NCBI GenBank assembly: GCA_025602905.1
Contig: JAHLKI010000011.1
Location: forward strand, 496,001 to 560,000
Direction of reading: 5' to 3'
Length of the DNA: 64,000 nt
From: Phlyctochytrium arcticum
Taxonomy: Eukaryota > Chytridiomycota > Chytridiomycetes > Chytridiales > Chytridiaceae
The translations under genes were made by a program, and so were the position numbers. Below, in pieces: positions 34,377 through 46,850 of the stretch. A model generated the notes under the pieces. The model was given only the letters and a program-made list of their open reading frames with translations, made no database searches and was not told the origin of the DNA. Numbering within the stretch: the stretch's first letter is position 1; every line of letters begins with the position of its first letter.

Positions 34377-34498
34377 ATCGTTTTCTTTTAATTTATTTTG
34401 CAATTACACTGTACATAGAAATAGCACGCGCATGATACGATACAGCATTTTGCTATTTGGGTTCAGAAGGTTTATGTACAAATGGGTTATCTCGGGGT

Positions 34499-35624
34499 TC
34501 AAAGGACTTTCTGTTTATCGGCCAATCGCCACAGCCCCAGTGTGTAGTTCAGTCGGATGACGAGAAGATCTTTCAACATAATTATAGAGTCTTTGATCAA
34601 TGACATTTTCGTGCCCTCGACTTCATGCCATTTGACAGGCACTTCGGCAATCGGGATTTCCAAATTGATGGCGATGAGAAGCAGCTCAATATCAAAAATC
34701 CATCCTTCGGCATGCATGTTTGGAAATATGATTTGGCCCGCACGACGGGTTACAAGTTTGAACCCGCATTGCGTGTCATCAATAGAAGCAATGCCGAGAA
34801 CAAAAACAATCAGATGGAACGCACGCATCAAAAGATTGCGAATGAAGGAGCGCTAAAAAGTGGTTTAGACACAACAATGACAGAGTATCACCAAACACTT
34901 ACCTTTACTACGGCGTCCGTTTTCAGCATATGAGCTCGCGATCCGACTGCTATTGACAAACCCCTTTCTTCAATGGCCTTGGCAGAAGCCTCCAGCTTTT
35001 CAACTTCCGAAAATTTCGTTGCGCCATCTGCATCAGCGAAAAGGAGCAGCTCCCCACGCGCGACCATCATTCCCTGCATGAGGAACACGGTCAAACATAT
35101 ATCGTGGTGTCCAGGTGTTGATGCAAAAATACCTGCGTCACGGCACCACCCTTCCCGCGATTCTTCTCCAAAGTCATCACCCGAATCTCTCTCTCCCGGT
35201 ACTTCTTGGCCCCTAGTCTTTCAGCATACTCTTTTGCAAACTTGAGGGCAGTCCCAGATGTGTCATCAGTGGATCCATCATCCACAACAATTACTTCGTA
35301 TCGGAAAGTTTTATCCCGATCGCTACGCGCATCCAGATAGTCCACAGTCTCTTGTAACATTATGGGTAGTCGAGAGGTTTCATTGAAAGCTGGAACTATT
35401 ACTGACAATGTAATGGATTCTCCGTTCACCAGTTCCCTCTCTTTGGTCAACGATGGGAACTCTGCCTTGACCTTTGTAAGTGCATCTACGTAAGATTGTT
35501 CCGTGCGCGTTGGAGGACGTGGTCGGGGAGAAACGATCTTCAGAAGCACAATGAGCGCGACATACAGGGTGAGTCCTACTACAGCACACTCAGTTGGGAA
35601 ACCGTAGCTTGACACCAGCCCCAT
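34499..35624 (-). CDS. ALG5: Dolichyl-phosphate beta-glucosyltransferase
   Basis: Exons 35133..35624, 34903..35073 and 34499..34852 give 338 residues. One N-terminal membrane anchor ([18 protein letters not shown]) comes before a GT2 domain: [44 protein letters not shown] (DxD) and [14 protein letters not shown]5 makes dolichyl-phosphate glucose on the cytosolic ER face for the last steps of the N-glycan precursor. [16 protein letters not shown] is typical of the family. Confidence 0.96.
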
Positions 35625-35669
35625 GTTGCGTGTTTCCGTTCTATTTTGTGAAGGGAGTTAGAGACTCAT

Positions 35670-35708
35670 TGCGGCCGGTCGTCTGCATTGATATACATGG
35701 CCGGCCGC
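35670..35708. repeat. 9-bp GC-rich inverted repeat upstream of ALG5
   Basis: TGCGGCCGG and CCGGCCGCA are exact reverse complements separated by about 22 bp. They lie about 45 bp upstream of the ALG5 ATG, so they could be an operator-like site or chance. Low weight. Confidence 0.4.
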
Positions 35709-35880
35709 ATGACAAAACGATCCAATGCAAATTCGTCACGTGACAGGGACATTTCAGACAACCAGACAATCAAAGTGAACCGTCCGTACGTCCCTGTACG
35801 TACGCATAAGAGAAGTGCTTGGGCGGCCTGCTCGACAATCATGTTGGAAATCTGGCTGTCTGCATGCAATGTTGCAAAGG

Positions 35881-36183
35881 TCATTCGAGCCAATAAATCA
35901 TTTCCTTTGAGGATGGATCACCATAAAACCCCCAAAATAATGTGATCTGAATGATAATGCCATAGCTATAGAGTATGGACGCTTGCAGCTTCCACCAACA
36001 TGTGATTGCACAGGCGTTTACCATGGCAAACAGCCTACTATTCCAATGATGGTGGGCTACTGGATCAACGAGAAAAAACGGTAACGCCAGAAGCGAGCAA
36101 CAAGTTTGTGGAAATGCTTTTCGTAATTCGTAGATGACAAAGCCGAAGACAAAAAAAATAAAAAAGAGAGCGCGCTTGGACAA
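35881..36183 (-). CDS. Possible small membrane protein (start unresolved)
   Basis: An open frame of about 100 codons with two or three hydrophobic stretches (ALFFIFFVFGFVIYEL, LLALPFFLVDPV, SILYSYGIIIQITLFWGFYG). It has no ATG before its first hydrophobic segment; the frame is closed by TAA upstream, so a 5' exon would be needed. The Trp/His composition looks protein-like, but I recognise no family. It could also be a chance frame in the COX6/ALG5 spacer. Confidence 0.35.
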   Translation of the reverse strand: MSKRALFFIFFVFGFVIYELRKAFPQTCCSLLALPFFLVDPVAHHHWNSRLFAMVNACAITCWWKLQASILYSYGIIIQITLFWGFYGDPSSKEMIYWLE

Positions 36184-36272
36184 TGCGATTTGCCGACGAG
36201 CATGGTATTAAGTGTGCCGTGAAGTGCCTAGGCTATTTCCGCGGATATGAGCGGTGATGTTTCGGAGATAGC

Positions 36273-36959
36273 TTATTGCATGTGCCACTTCTTCTCTCGA
36301 ACAAAGTCGAACTCTCCCAGCTCCTTCAGGTCGCTTACGCCAAGTTCCTCCAACAAAGGCTTGAGCTCCTTGAGGTAATTTTGGTATTGATCCTTTCCGT
36401 GTGCCTTTCCCTCTAAAGCCTCCAGAATTCGGACAGCAGTGGCATAGGTGTTAAGTTTCCGTGATGCGCGTAGAGCCTCTGCAATGACTTCGACAGAAGG
36501 AACCCAATCCGTGGCGAAAATGTGGTTTAATCCACGCTCCAATTCAAAATCGTCTTCGACTTTCTCAAAGTGGCCCCGCCAGTATGTGACATACTTTTCG
36601 TAATCCGATTTGTCGGAAGGGTCCAAATCATGTGCGGTAGGGTAGTTGCTGATGGTTGTGTCAAAGTTTGTGTGGAGCGCTGGACCAGAACTGGCCGCAC
36701 GACGGAAGCTGACCAAGGATGGGATAACTGAACAAAGACGAAAATTAGATCACAATTCCGACTGTAATGATCCTGGAGCATTCTGCTATGCCATTCCGAG
36801 GAGCCTCATGTCATATCCATAGCGAAGGTGGAACATTTGACAATGCCATCTGGTGGCCCCTCCCCTCTTAAAGTCAGAGACATTCACACTCTACTTACCA
36901 CGGGGAGTGCTAACAGCGACCCGGGACAGGCGGAAGGACAGGCGTGCGAGACGGTTCAT
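36273..36959 (-). CDS. COX6: Cytochrome c oxidase subunit VI (COX6/COX5A)
   Basis: Exons 36899..36959 and 36273..36727 give 171 residues. The first exon is a mitochondrial presequence (MNRLARLSFRLSRVAVSTPR). The mature part has HFEKVEDDFELERGLNHIFATDWVPSVEVIAEALRASRKLN and ends DFVREKKWHMQ; this closely matches COX5A/Cox6. It is a nuclear-encoded subunit on the matrix side of complex IV. Confidence 0.95.
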
Positions 36960-37506
36960 TGTGCAGTGGGGGATGGAGCGTAAATGGACGTTGCGAATTG
37001 CTTGCTATAACGTTGCTTCGCGTGTGTCGGCGTTGATCACAGATGGAAAAATGCCTACTAAGCATTCCAAGCAAAACCAGCCAAATGAACTCTTGTGCCA
37101 CAACACGCATCTGAAATTCTGAATCGTTCTGAGAGCTGTCAATTTCTGGCAGCCGGACCCTGGGACACAGCGCAGCCGCTCCAAGGCCATATTTAATTCA
37201 GTATGAGACATCTTTTGCATCAATTAATCCGACACCATCATATTTCACGTTGGAATTTAAGCTGGGATAACTGAGAAGTCCCGGTTGCTAGAGTCGTTAC
37301 TTGCATAGTTCTAAACTGCGGTCTATATGCTTCGAAAACATAGCGAATGGAAGTCTGGACTAGAGGCTACATATACATCTAGGCTACGCTATCCTGGTTC
37401 TCATGCCATCCTCCGTTCGAGAATCGAAGAAGAGACTGCGGGAATATGATTGAGACTGTGGGGCTGCCTAATCAGCCTTATCATCATTACTTCTCAGGTA
37501 TTAGAC
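36960..37506. other. COX6 upstream region
   Basis: The 547 bp between the COX6 start and the stop of the CFAP92-like gene. No open frame with supporting splice phases and no RNA gene was recognised. Confidence 0.5.
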
Positions 37507-40500
37507 TTACTTGGGTACTCGGAATCCCGATTTAGTCATCCAGCGGGAACGCGCCAATTTATCATTTTTCCGAACCGCTTCATCATAATCCGCGACCGTC
37601 ACGTATTGTGATAAAAACTTGCCTCCGTACGAATAAATACGCGTTAAATCCTATTCGGAATGGCGGACCGCTATTAGATATCAGAGCCACCATGCCAACT
37701 TCAATCACCACTTACTCGATCCATTGTTCGTCGCAGAGCTGCCATTTCTTTGGCTACTGAAGAGTTGGTCTGTATAGAGTAATTATGAACCGGATCGTCC
37801 TGATAATCACGTAACCGGGGCAAAGCTTGGCGGCCAGCTTGTTTCTGAAAAAATTGAGACAGTCATGCATATCAGTTGTACAACGTACTTGTAAACTTTG
37901 AATGCAATACCTTGTAGTTAATGGTAATGAAATTTGGTTGACAGTTACGTCTATACCGTAGCCACTGCTCAAAATCAATGTTTTTGGATTCGACGCCTTG
38001 GCTACGAGGTCTTAGAACCGTTGGTCCTCTGTACGGTGGCGCCAAGGTAATAAAATCCTATGCGTCTCAAAGATTGGTTACTGTTGTCGCTCAGGTGCTA
38101 TTTTTTTGAGTACCTGAACATTGTGTTGCAAATTCGCAAGTTGGACAGACTGTGCACCCCCCAAAGCATGGCGAATTCGTCGAGCGGCGATGGGCGCCGC
38201 TTCTTCGAATGAAACCACCCTGCCAAACATACTGACCAGCGCGTCAATCATGTTGGCCAATGGGAACGAGCCTACAGTACTCGGCTTTGCCAAACTAACC
38301 ATCTACCAAACATGCATTCTTACAACGTTTGTGACCGTGCAATACAAAGAAACATACCTGGTTCAGTCTGTCGGCGCATTCAAAACACTCTAGCGAAGTG
38401 TTTTTACGCAAATATGTTGAAGTCTGTCCCATTATGGTCTTTAGGGAGGGCTCAAGCCAGACGTTGACCAAATAAGGTTTGTTCATCCAGATTCGGGCCG
38501 TGAACGTAACGTCCGGGTTAAACATAACTTTGACGCTACTATTCGAATGGCTACCCAAAAAATGTTAATACATGTACGACATTGTGGGATGAATGTAAGC
38601 TTATGTACCTTTGCAAAGTAGAAATGAGCTTGTTGACCCCGCTGCCCAAGAGCCCCTCAATGAGGAAGATTCGAACGGACACGTCGCTGAAGTGGTAACC
38701 AGTCAAAACGTCCTATAAAAATGATATGAACCTGGGACGGGTATGCCAAGATAACAGAACCATGTCCTCTACCAGCTCAATTTTATCCCTGTCCTCATCC
38801 GTAAACTCATAAGATTTCAAATTTTCCCACTGGTCCATCTGTGAGTCGCCTTGGATTGTTAAGGCTGCCACGTTTTGCTCCATCATAATCGTATGAATTA
38901 TTTCCGGTGTGATATCATCATCGGCCCTATACCACAGACTATAATCAGAAAAGGTCTCTTGCACTGTACTGGCAGACGACATACGAGGTTGAGATGACGA
39001 TTCTGCCGTAGAGTCCTTCAGAGAGAGATCCGGCTTTTGCATTTGCGAGTATGGGCGCTTTTATTTCAACCCGAATAGAAAGTGTCGCCGCTGATTCTAG
39101 CCATAAACCTGCAGGCACCGTGGACCTGCCTGTTGCTGTAATTCCAAAATTTTAGCTAAGTTACAATGTTCATTTTCCACACTCACCTTCACTGTAACGG
39201 GAGGGGAGAATAGGAGTGATGAGTTCCAGATGCTTTTCCCCCAAGGCGAGGTCGGCAAGTGCTGTATTGTGAATCATAGTAAAGACACACACAATCATCA
39301 AAACGATTGCTGAACTCTTACAGTAGCTTCCAACTCCGAAAGGGCTGCTCCTCTTCGCATCTGATTGAGTTTTGTCAGATTTTCGATCAAGTAGGACAAC
39401 GCTGTAGACAATATAAAATATACCATTCATACTCTCCTGCTCAAAATCCCGGTCGTGGATCTAAAGGCCCAGTTTATAATTCGTGAATTACGTCGCGATA
39501 CCAAGCGTCGCCATACCTCAACTTCAAATTTTTTATTGAGTAACTCATCCCGCAGCGTGTCCTCATCCAGTAGACCTGTAAGGACCAAGTGCCTGGTGTT
39601 GAAATTGATTGTCCGTGAATGAAACGTGGAGGCTATGGCTTGATTTATGTGCAAGTCATTGAAGAAACGAAATCGGGCAGTTCTAAGCACCGGAATTTAG
39701 TTATATGGCAGTGACAGGAAGTTTTTACGTACACAGGAAGGCATCTTCGTTTTAGATCCTCGTACGATATAGGTTTGTCTGGCATCCCATCCGCTTCCAA
39801 TAGCGTTATACGTAAAGGGTTCAAACTGTGTCGGGAGATATTATTCACGACGTGAGAGGACTTTTATAATATCACACTGACCTTGCTTCTTGTTCCTTGG
39901 ACAACAAAGGGGAACTTAAAACTATGGATGCTCGGCAAAAGGACAATCCTTCCACATTCCTCTCAGAATGTCTAAACAGCTTGCGTCAGTATTCACCGGT
40001 GGGAAAACTATACCACTGCGCAAACTTGCTCGCTGGAAATAGTTGTTTCGCCCCAAAACAACTCCGCGGCATCTAATTCCAAGTAACAACGCATGTCATG
40101 CCGCAAGTCTCCTGTCTTTTTCTTTTCAACAAAAGTTGTTGGCATCCCCTTATTCTTCAGTCCAAGGGCTTGCAAGGATCGCTCAATCCCGGCCTTGTCA
40201 TTATCGTCAGGTTTCCGAATCTTTCCCATCTCTGAGCGCGTTTTTGCAGACCGGGCCTCGCGTTTATTGGGCAACTTGGGAATTTGTCCATTCTTTTGAG
40301 CGGCAGCCAAATTCAGATCTGACAAGTGAATAGTTCCGCGACGTTGCATTAGAGGTTGACCGGGTGGTTCTGGGGAAGAATTCCGCTTTTCATTCAACTT
40401 GTCCGGTGAGTTACTCCGGCTCTTACTGTGTTTGGGATTATTTTTACCATCAGGACTGTAGTCACGCTGGGGTTGCTGGTTGCGCTCCGGACTCTGAGTA

Positions 40501-41681
40501 CGTTCAGGGCTTCGTTTGCGATCTGAAGGTGACGTGAGGGGCTGCTGTCGAAGATCAAAATCATCTATGTCGCTAGCACCTCGTGCCTGGCGCATGCGAG
40601 CGCTTCTGCCTCGGGCCGATAAATGGCGCTCTGGCTTATCATAATGATGCGGCTGAGGACCGACGGACTCTTCCCGTAATCTCGAATGTTCCGGGGATCG
40701 TCTTTTCGGAGATCCAGTTAGCGGCCGAGGAGGAGTTTTTCCCTTTGCAACTCCCTCGTCCTCCAGCTCCACTGGTGGAGCTTCAAGGCCTTTCTTGCTG
40801 TTGGCTCTACGCCCTTTGATCTTCTCCTGTGTCCGCTCATCGTCGACCTCTTCATCAGTGCCCTCCACCGTATTTTCCAGTCCTCCAGGGGAGCCGCCCG
40901 CAGAGGCCTTCTTCACAACGGAATACCGCTCTTTGATGGGTAACTGTTTATTGGCAAGGAACAACTGACGTTTCGCAAGAGCCTCCATTGAACTCCGGCG
41001 AGCTTTTGGATCCATCGTGCTGTTAAGACGCGTCCTGGACCCCATCATGGTGCTTCCGCCCAACTTCCGAATAACTGAAGCTCGTTGACCAGTTGCTGGA
41101 ACTTCCAACTTCGTTGCTTCATACAGACATATGTCGATCGATTTGTCAAGTATGTCAGCCAAGAAAGCCTGCATTGCATCAGACGCAGGTATATCAGTAG
41201 AACACCAAAACTTACAGAATTGACTTCCACATCGCATGACCACGTCCATGGCGAGCCTTCCAAAGACAGAATGTCCGTCTGTTGGATAAAGAGTGAGCGG
41301 CTCCATAAACAGACCAAGACTGAAATGTAAGGATGCAGACCTTTCCTTCAAATCGTCCCGCTATAGAGTATGTCACATAAAATTTGGCGTAGTCATCCAT
41401 GGCATTTTTTCGTCGTCTGGGTTGCCCATCCCCTTTATCTTTGCCGGGCACACGGGTAAACGTCTGAGCTGGGGCGGCTTCAGAGATTAGTGAAAACAAG
41501 AGATTAGTATCAAGATCTACAGCCAGCGAATATCGCACCTACTTTTATCAAGCGCATAGTGGATTTCTAACGTTAACTTTATTGTATGTTCCCCAGACTC
41601 TGCCAGAGACGCAAACACCTCACTCAGAACTGAGGCGTTATTGGCCAATTCCGTATTTTTAAATGCATCGCCTCCTGTCAT
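37507..41681 (-). CDS. CFAP92/KIAA1257-like cilia- and flagella-associated protein
   Basis: Start ATG 41681; confirmed first exons 41543..41681, 41341..41516 and from 41278. A large exon spans about 40008-41200 and many short exons run down to a TAA at 37507. The N-terminal part has YAKFYVTYSIAGRFEGK and TDILSLEGSPWTWSCDVEV. The middle is disordered and very rich in Arg, Ser, Pro and Lys (SPERTQSPERNQQPQRDYSP). The conserved part has YLELDAAELFWGETT, LNPLRITLLEADGMP, ISYEDLKRRCLPVY, TFHSRTINFNTRHLVLTGL and, across a splice, EVEIHDRDFEQES. This pattern fits the CFAP92 (DUF4550) family, known from flagellated eukaryotes. C-terminal: RIYSYGGKFLSQYVTVADYD. The exact exon list in 37.6-39.9 kb is not settled. 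Confidence 0.65.
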
Positions 41682-41895
41682 GACTGCAGATTTTTGGAAC
41701 AGCGTTGCTTCTTTGGGTTAGAGCTTCTGTTTCCGTAGATGGCCCGAAGAAGGTTGCGCATAAAGGGTTTAGCGGTCGGAGCTTGCTGACTCAGCGCGCA
41801 AGCCACGGTTGTGAATCCGTGGAATCACTTGCGCAGCAGATCACAAAAACGGTGCCAGTCGTCGACGGCCACCCAAAGAATCGCCAGGCGGACTT

Positions 41896-44800
41896 ATGAA
41901 ATTGTTCTTCACAAGACCACCCTCTCCTATTTCGTATTTCTGGCAGTTCGGCAAGTACCAGCATTGTGCAAAAGCCAGGGAGCTCGTCCCTCTTTCTGTC
42001 AAAAGCAACTTTTCTGCTCGCTCTGTGCGCGGGTATAAACAAACATCAGCGATGAGTGCACCCACAAACGAGCCCAAGATCGAAGCCGGCGACGATGCCG
42101 GTGCCAAATCAAAAAACCAGGAAAAGAATGAGGCTAAGCGTCTTGCGAAGCTCGCTAAGTTCCAGGCCAAGCAGGCAGCCAAAGCTGCTACCCCCGCTGT
42201 GACGGTAACTAGACATCATTTCCCATCTGACATGTTTACTCAACTGTGCAATCCAGCCAAATCCTGAGAAGCAGAAGGAAAAGAAAGAGAAAAAGGAAAA
42301 GAAGGAAACGGAGCCAGAGCCAGAATTTGTGAACACAACTCCCAAAGGCGAGAAGAAAGGTAATCTTCAACCGTCTGCGTAGTATATGTTCGCTCTTGAC
42401 GTGTTCTATGGCAGATGTTTCTGGGGAATGCCCTGCTTCATATAACCCCAAGGCAGTTGAAGCTGCTTGGTATGACTGGTGGGAGAAGTGCGGATACTTC
42501 AAACCAGATATGCCGAACGGGAAACCCCGTGAAGAGGGTGTCTTTACCATACCTATTCCTCCACCCAATGTTACCGGCGCGCTCCATCTCGGACACGCTC
42601 TTACCAACTCTATTCAGGACTGTCTGACCCGATGGAACCGAATGTTGGGCAAGACTACCCTTTTCGTTCCTGGCTGCGATCACGCTGGAATTGCCACTCA
42701 GGTCGTCGTAGAGAAGCGAATCATGAAGGAACGCCAGCAGACCCGGCACGATCTCGGACGTGAGGCTTTTGTTGAAGAAGTATACAAGTGGAAGGACCAG
42801 TATGGATCCCGTATTTATGGCCAACTCAAAAGTCTTGGTAGTTCCATGGACTGGAGTCGTACAAGGTTCACAATGGATCCCAACATGGTGAAAGCCGTTA
42901 ACGAGGCATTTGTACGTCTTCATGACGAAGGCATTATTTACCGAGCTAATCGTCTGGTCAACTGGGATACAAAACTACGCACCGCGCTTTCCAACTTGGA
43001 GGTTGACAGCAAGGAGCTGGCCGGAAAGACCCTCTTGTCTGTCCCGGACCATGATCCCAAAAAGAAGTATGAGTTTGGAGTCATCATTTCCTTCGCGTAC
43101 CCCGTGGAGAACTCAAGTGAAGAAATTGTTGTTGCCACCACCCGTCTGGAGACCATGCTGGGCGATTCCGCGGTTGCCGTTCACCCTAAAGATGAGCGCT
43201 ACAAGCACCTCCATGGAAAGTTTGTCATCCACCCCTTCCAAGATCGTCGTATTCCCATTATCCCTGATGAATACGTCGACCCTGAATTTGGAACCGGTGC
43301 GGTCAAAATCACTCCAGCTCACGACCCTAACGATTACATTGTTGGCAAACGTAACAACTTGGAATTTATCAATATTTTCACTGACGATGGACAAGTGAAC
43401 GAAGCCGGTGCACCGTTTACCGGAGCACTTCGATTCGACGCTCGTGAGGCGGTCCTTGAACAACTGAAACAAAAGGGCTTGTACCGGGGTACCAAGGACA
43501 ACAAGATGGTCATTCCCATCTCCTCAAGAACAGGAAACATTGTTGAACCATTACTCAAGCCCCAATGGTGGGTCAACTGCCAAGAGATGGCCAAGGATGC
43601 TATGGAAGTGGTCCGATCAGGTGAGGTAGAGATTGTTCCTCAAACCTCAGAAAAGGAGTGGTACCGATGGATGGAGAACATTCAAGACTGGTGCATCTCG
43701 CGTCAACTCTGGTGGGGCCATCGCGTCCCAGCCTACTTTGTCAACATTGACGGGCAAGAGAATGATCGAATTGACGGACAGTACTGGGTGTCCGGCCGCA
43801 ACCTCGAAGAAGCTCGTGAAAAGGCCATCAAGCGATTCCCTTCCGTCCCGATTGAAAACATGAAGTTTGAGCAAGATGAAGATGTATTGGATACGTGGTT
43901 TTCATCTGGACTGTGGCCCTTCTCTATCATGGGATGGCCCGAGAAGACCCCTGATATGGACACATTCTACCCCAACACCCTTCTGGAAACCGGCAAGGAT
44001 ATTCTGTTCTTTTGGGTCGCACGAATGGTCATGTTGGGTCGCAAGCTGACAGGTCAAGTCCCTTTCCGTAAAGTGTTTTGCCACTCCATGGTGCGGGATG
44101 CGCACGGTCGGAAAATGAGCAAAAGTCTGGGCAACGTAATTGACCCCAATGACGTGATTAACGGCATCACTTTGTCAAACTTGCATCTTCGCCTGGACGA
44201 AGGAAACCTGGATGCTAAAGAAATCCAAAAGGCCAAGGAAGTGCAAAAGACTGATTTCCCCAACGGTATTCCCCAATGTGGAACGGATGCCATGCGATTT
44301 GCCCTTTTGGCCTACACTTCTGGTGGATCTGACATTAACTTGGATATTTTGCGGGTCGAGGGATACCGCAAGTGGTGTAATAAGCTCTGGAACGCTACTC
44401 GGTTTGCACTGATGAAACTCGGAGACGGATACAAGCCTCGAGCTAATGCTGAACTGTCTGGCAAGGAATCGATTGCCGACCTGTGGATCCTGGCCAAACT
44501 CAATGAGTGTGCCCGTAAGACCAACGAGAGCCTCGAGTCGTATAATTTCATGCAAGTCACATCCGCATTATACCAATTTTGGTTGTACGAACTGTGCGAT
44601 GTCTACTTGGAAACCACCAAAGCGCTTATCGATGGACCTGATGCCGTTGCATCCGAGACGGCCAAAGACACACTCTACATTTGTCTGGAACAAGGACTCA
44701 AGTTGCTACACCCTCTCATGCCTTTTGTCACCGAGGAACTTTACCAGCGTCTACCCCGCCGAGCAGGCGATGCCACCCCCAGTATCATGATGACGCGCTA

Positions 44801-45377
44801 CCCCGTCTACCGCAAAGAATGGGACACGGCCGCTGCCGAAAAACAGTTTGATCTTGTGACCGAAATTACCGGTGCTGCCCGCAAGATGCTAGCGGATTAT
44901 ACAGTCAAGGATGCGACTGTATACGTCAAGGTCCGTGGTGAGGATTTAGCCAAGGTCGTCTCCTCGCAGGCCCATATTATCGAGACATTGGTCAAGGGAC
45001 TCAAGACGGTCAAAGTGCTCGAGTCTGAACCCGTTCCGGTCGGATGCGCTGTGCAATCTCTTTCTCAAGATGTCTCTGTCAATCTCCTTGTCAAGGTAAA
45101 GCGCGCTGTCCTCCTATTTCGTTTTTAAACCCATCTGACACATTATTTTTAGGGCTTTGTTGACTTTGACTCTGAACTTTCCAAAATCGACAAGAAGAAA
45201 TCCAAAGCTTCGGACAACCTCTTGGCCTACCAAAAGAAAATCTCGATTGAGGGCTACGCAGAACGTGTCAGCGACGATGTCAAGCAGTACAATCTGAGTA
45301 AAATCAAGGCGTATGAAGCGGAAATTGATGCCCTGAATCTGGCCATGCAGAACTTCCTGACGCTGAAGGATTCATAG
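41896..45377 (+). CDS. VAS1: Valyl-tRNA synthetase with alternative mitochondrial and cytosolic starts
   Basis: Exons 41896..42204, 42257..42359, 42415..45095 and 45153..45377; 1105 residues from ATG 41896 or 1053 from ATG 42052. The 52-residue extension (MKLFFTRPPSPISYFWQFGK...) is basic, hydroxylated and lacks acidic residues except one Glu, like a mitochondrial presequence. The second start gives MSAPTNEPKIEAGDD, a typical cytosolic beginning. Class I motifs: PPPNVTGALHLGHAL (HIGH) and GRKMSKSLGN (KMSKS), with the editing domain between (VVATTRLETMLGD). A Lys-rich N-terminal appendage and the C-terminal coiled tRNA-binding arm are present. Yeast VAS1 makes both isoforms from one gene in the same way. 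Confidence 0.95.
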
Positions 45378-45566
45378 ATATCTACTTAGATCATTTTATT
45401 TTTGATACACTGTTTACATTGTCATTTTTAAGTCAACCCCATTTTTTCATCATTGTTTCGTTCGCAGCAACGGCGACAATCCACAAGCACTTAATCATTG
45501 CGAATCTGTTGCAAGGGGATTGTCAGCCCCAGCCTCTCATGGATTTTGGAAAAAAATTGGAACGCA

Positions 45567-46850
45567 GCGTGGGAACATTCGAGATCGAGCACCGCGTGCA
45601 AGTTTACCCCTGGCCGAAAAATCCCGAGACTCCGGGAAATATCAGGCTACCGGGATCGATGGCCAGAGATTCAGCTCTGATAAACCATTGATTGCATGTA
45701 TGAGTTTGTTTCATCCTTAAATATGAGAAAAAATGGGGTAGAGACTGCAGCGCAAACTGCAGCCCTACAGACCAAAAAGTATCTTGGCCAGCGGTATCCC
45801 TCTGTGAGGGTGTCCTCATACCGCTGCCGTAAAAAATGATACTCGGTTGCCCCGACCAATACTTCCGAAAACCAACGAGCGCACGCACACCTAGCGAGTG
45901 GTCACACACAAGAAGCCATCGCAAAAGATCACCGACGTTCGATCGCACTCAGCGTACGAGGCCCAGAGGAAGGCGGCTTGTAAGGAAGAAGCAAACGAGT
46001 ATGAAAAGAAAAGTGGAGGGGGAATGGGATGGGCCTCGCTTTTATATAACGTGATATTGAATCCGATGGATGGATGGATGGATGGATAGATAGCACCTCA
46101 CGTCGCTCGTTCACACAGAGTCTGTCACAAGTAGTGTATTAGAAGTCCAAGGTTACAATACAAGGTCTGAGGCAGGACTATATGCGCATCTGGTGTAACT
46201 ATGCTAAGCTCTACTGCGCTCTACTGCGCTCTACAAGTGACAGGTCATTTTCTGGCTGCTTATACACATTATTATAGAGTTTTTGGGCCCTGTGGCGCGG
46301 AAAGGTGGTTGGAAAAAAGTAAAAAAGCTGCTGCTCATTTTTCCCAAAAAGTAATGATTGGATGTTTACCCTCTTCCATGTGATGGGCCCCTGATGGCCC
46401 TGCGGCGCGCCACCCACTTTCCATTACTGTGAGGATAGTTGACAATAATTCGAAATCATAAATACACTCCCATGTTCCGCTCAAAAAAAGAGAGAGCCCA
46501 ATTTGTGAAGCTGTATTCACCGCCTTATCCTGATCCTCTCTCAGAAGAGGGGCCTTTACGGAATTCATAGCTGAGAGGCCACCTCATATTCTAGTTTATA
46601 TAAGCGCAGCATCGGATAACTCTTCACACGATAGATATGCTTTAGCCGTACCGTCTTCCCTGAAGGCGTCCGGCTCCAAGTGGTACGCTCTGTGCAATGG
46701 GTAAAAGCATGGGCAATTCTTAAAAGCAAACGTCGCGACTTGAGATTCGCAATCTCGCGTCTACATTCCCGATTCCGGAGTATAGTTCCCACGGGTCGGG
46801 GTGTTGTTGCTATAGTGAAACCTCAATTGCATAGCCACTGGAGGAACTGG
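45567..46850. repeat. Diverged direct repeat, copy 1
   Basis: About 1.27 kb that matches 49,885-50,975 in the same orientation over its whole length. Especially clear blocks are 45,690-45,900 against 50,035-50,235, 46,430-46,470 against 50,530-50,570 and 46,570-46,850 against 50,735-50,975. Copy 1 carries an additional segment of about 225 bp (46,045-46,275) flanked by TTATA, with a (GGAT)n microsatellite and a CTCTACTGCG tandem repeat, absent from copy 2. I estimate visible divergence of some 15-20 percent, so the duplication is old. Confidence 0.8.
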
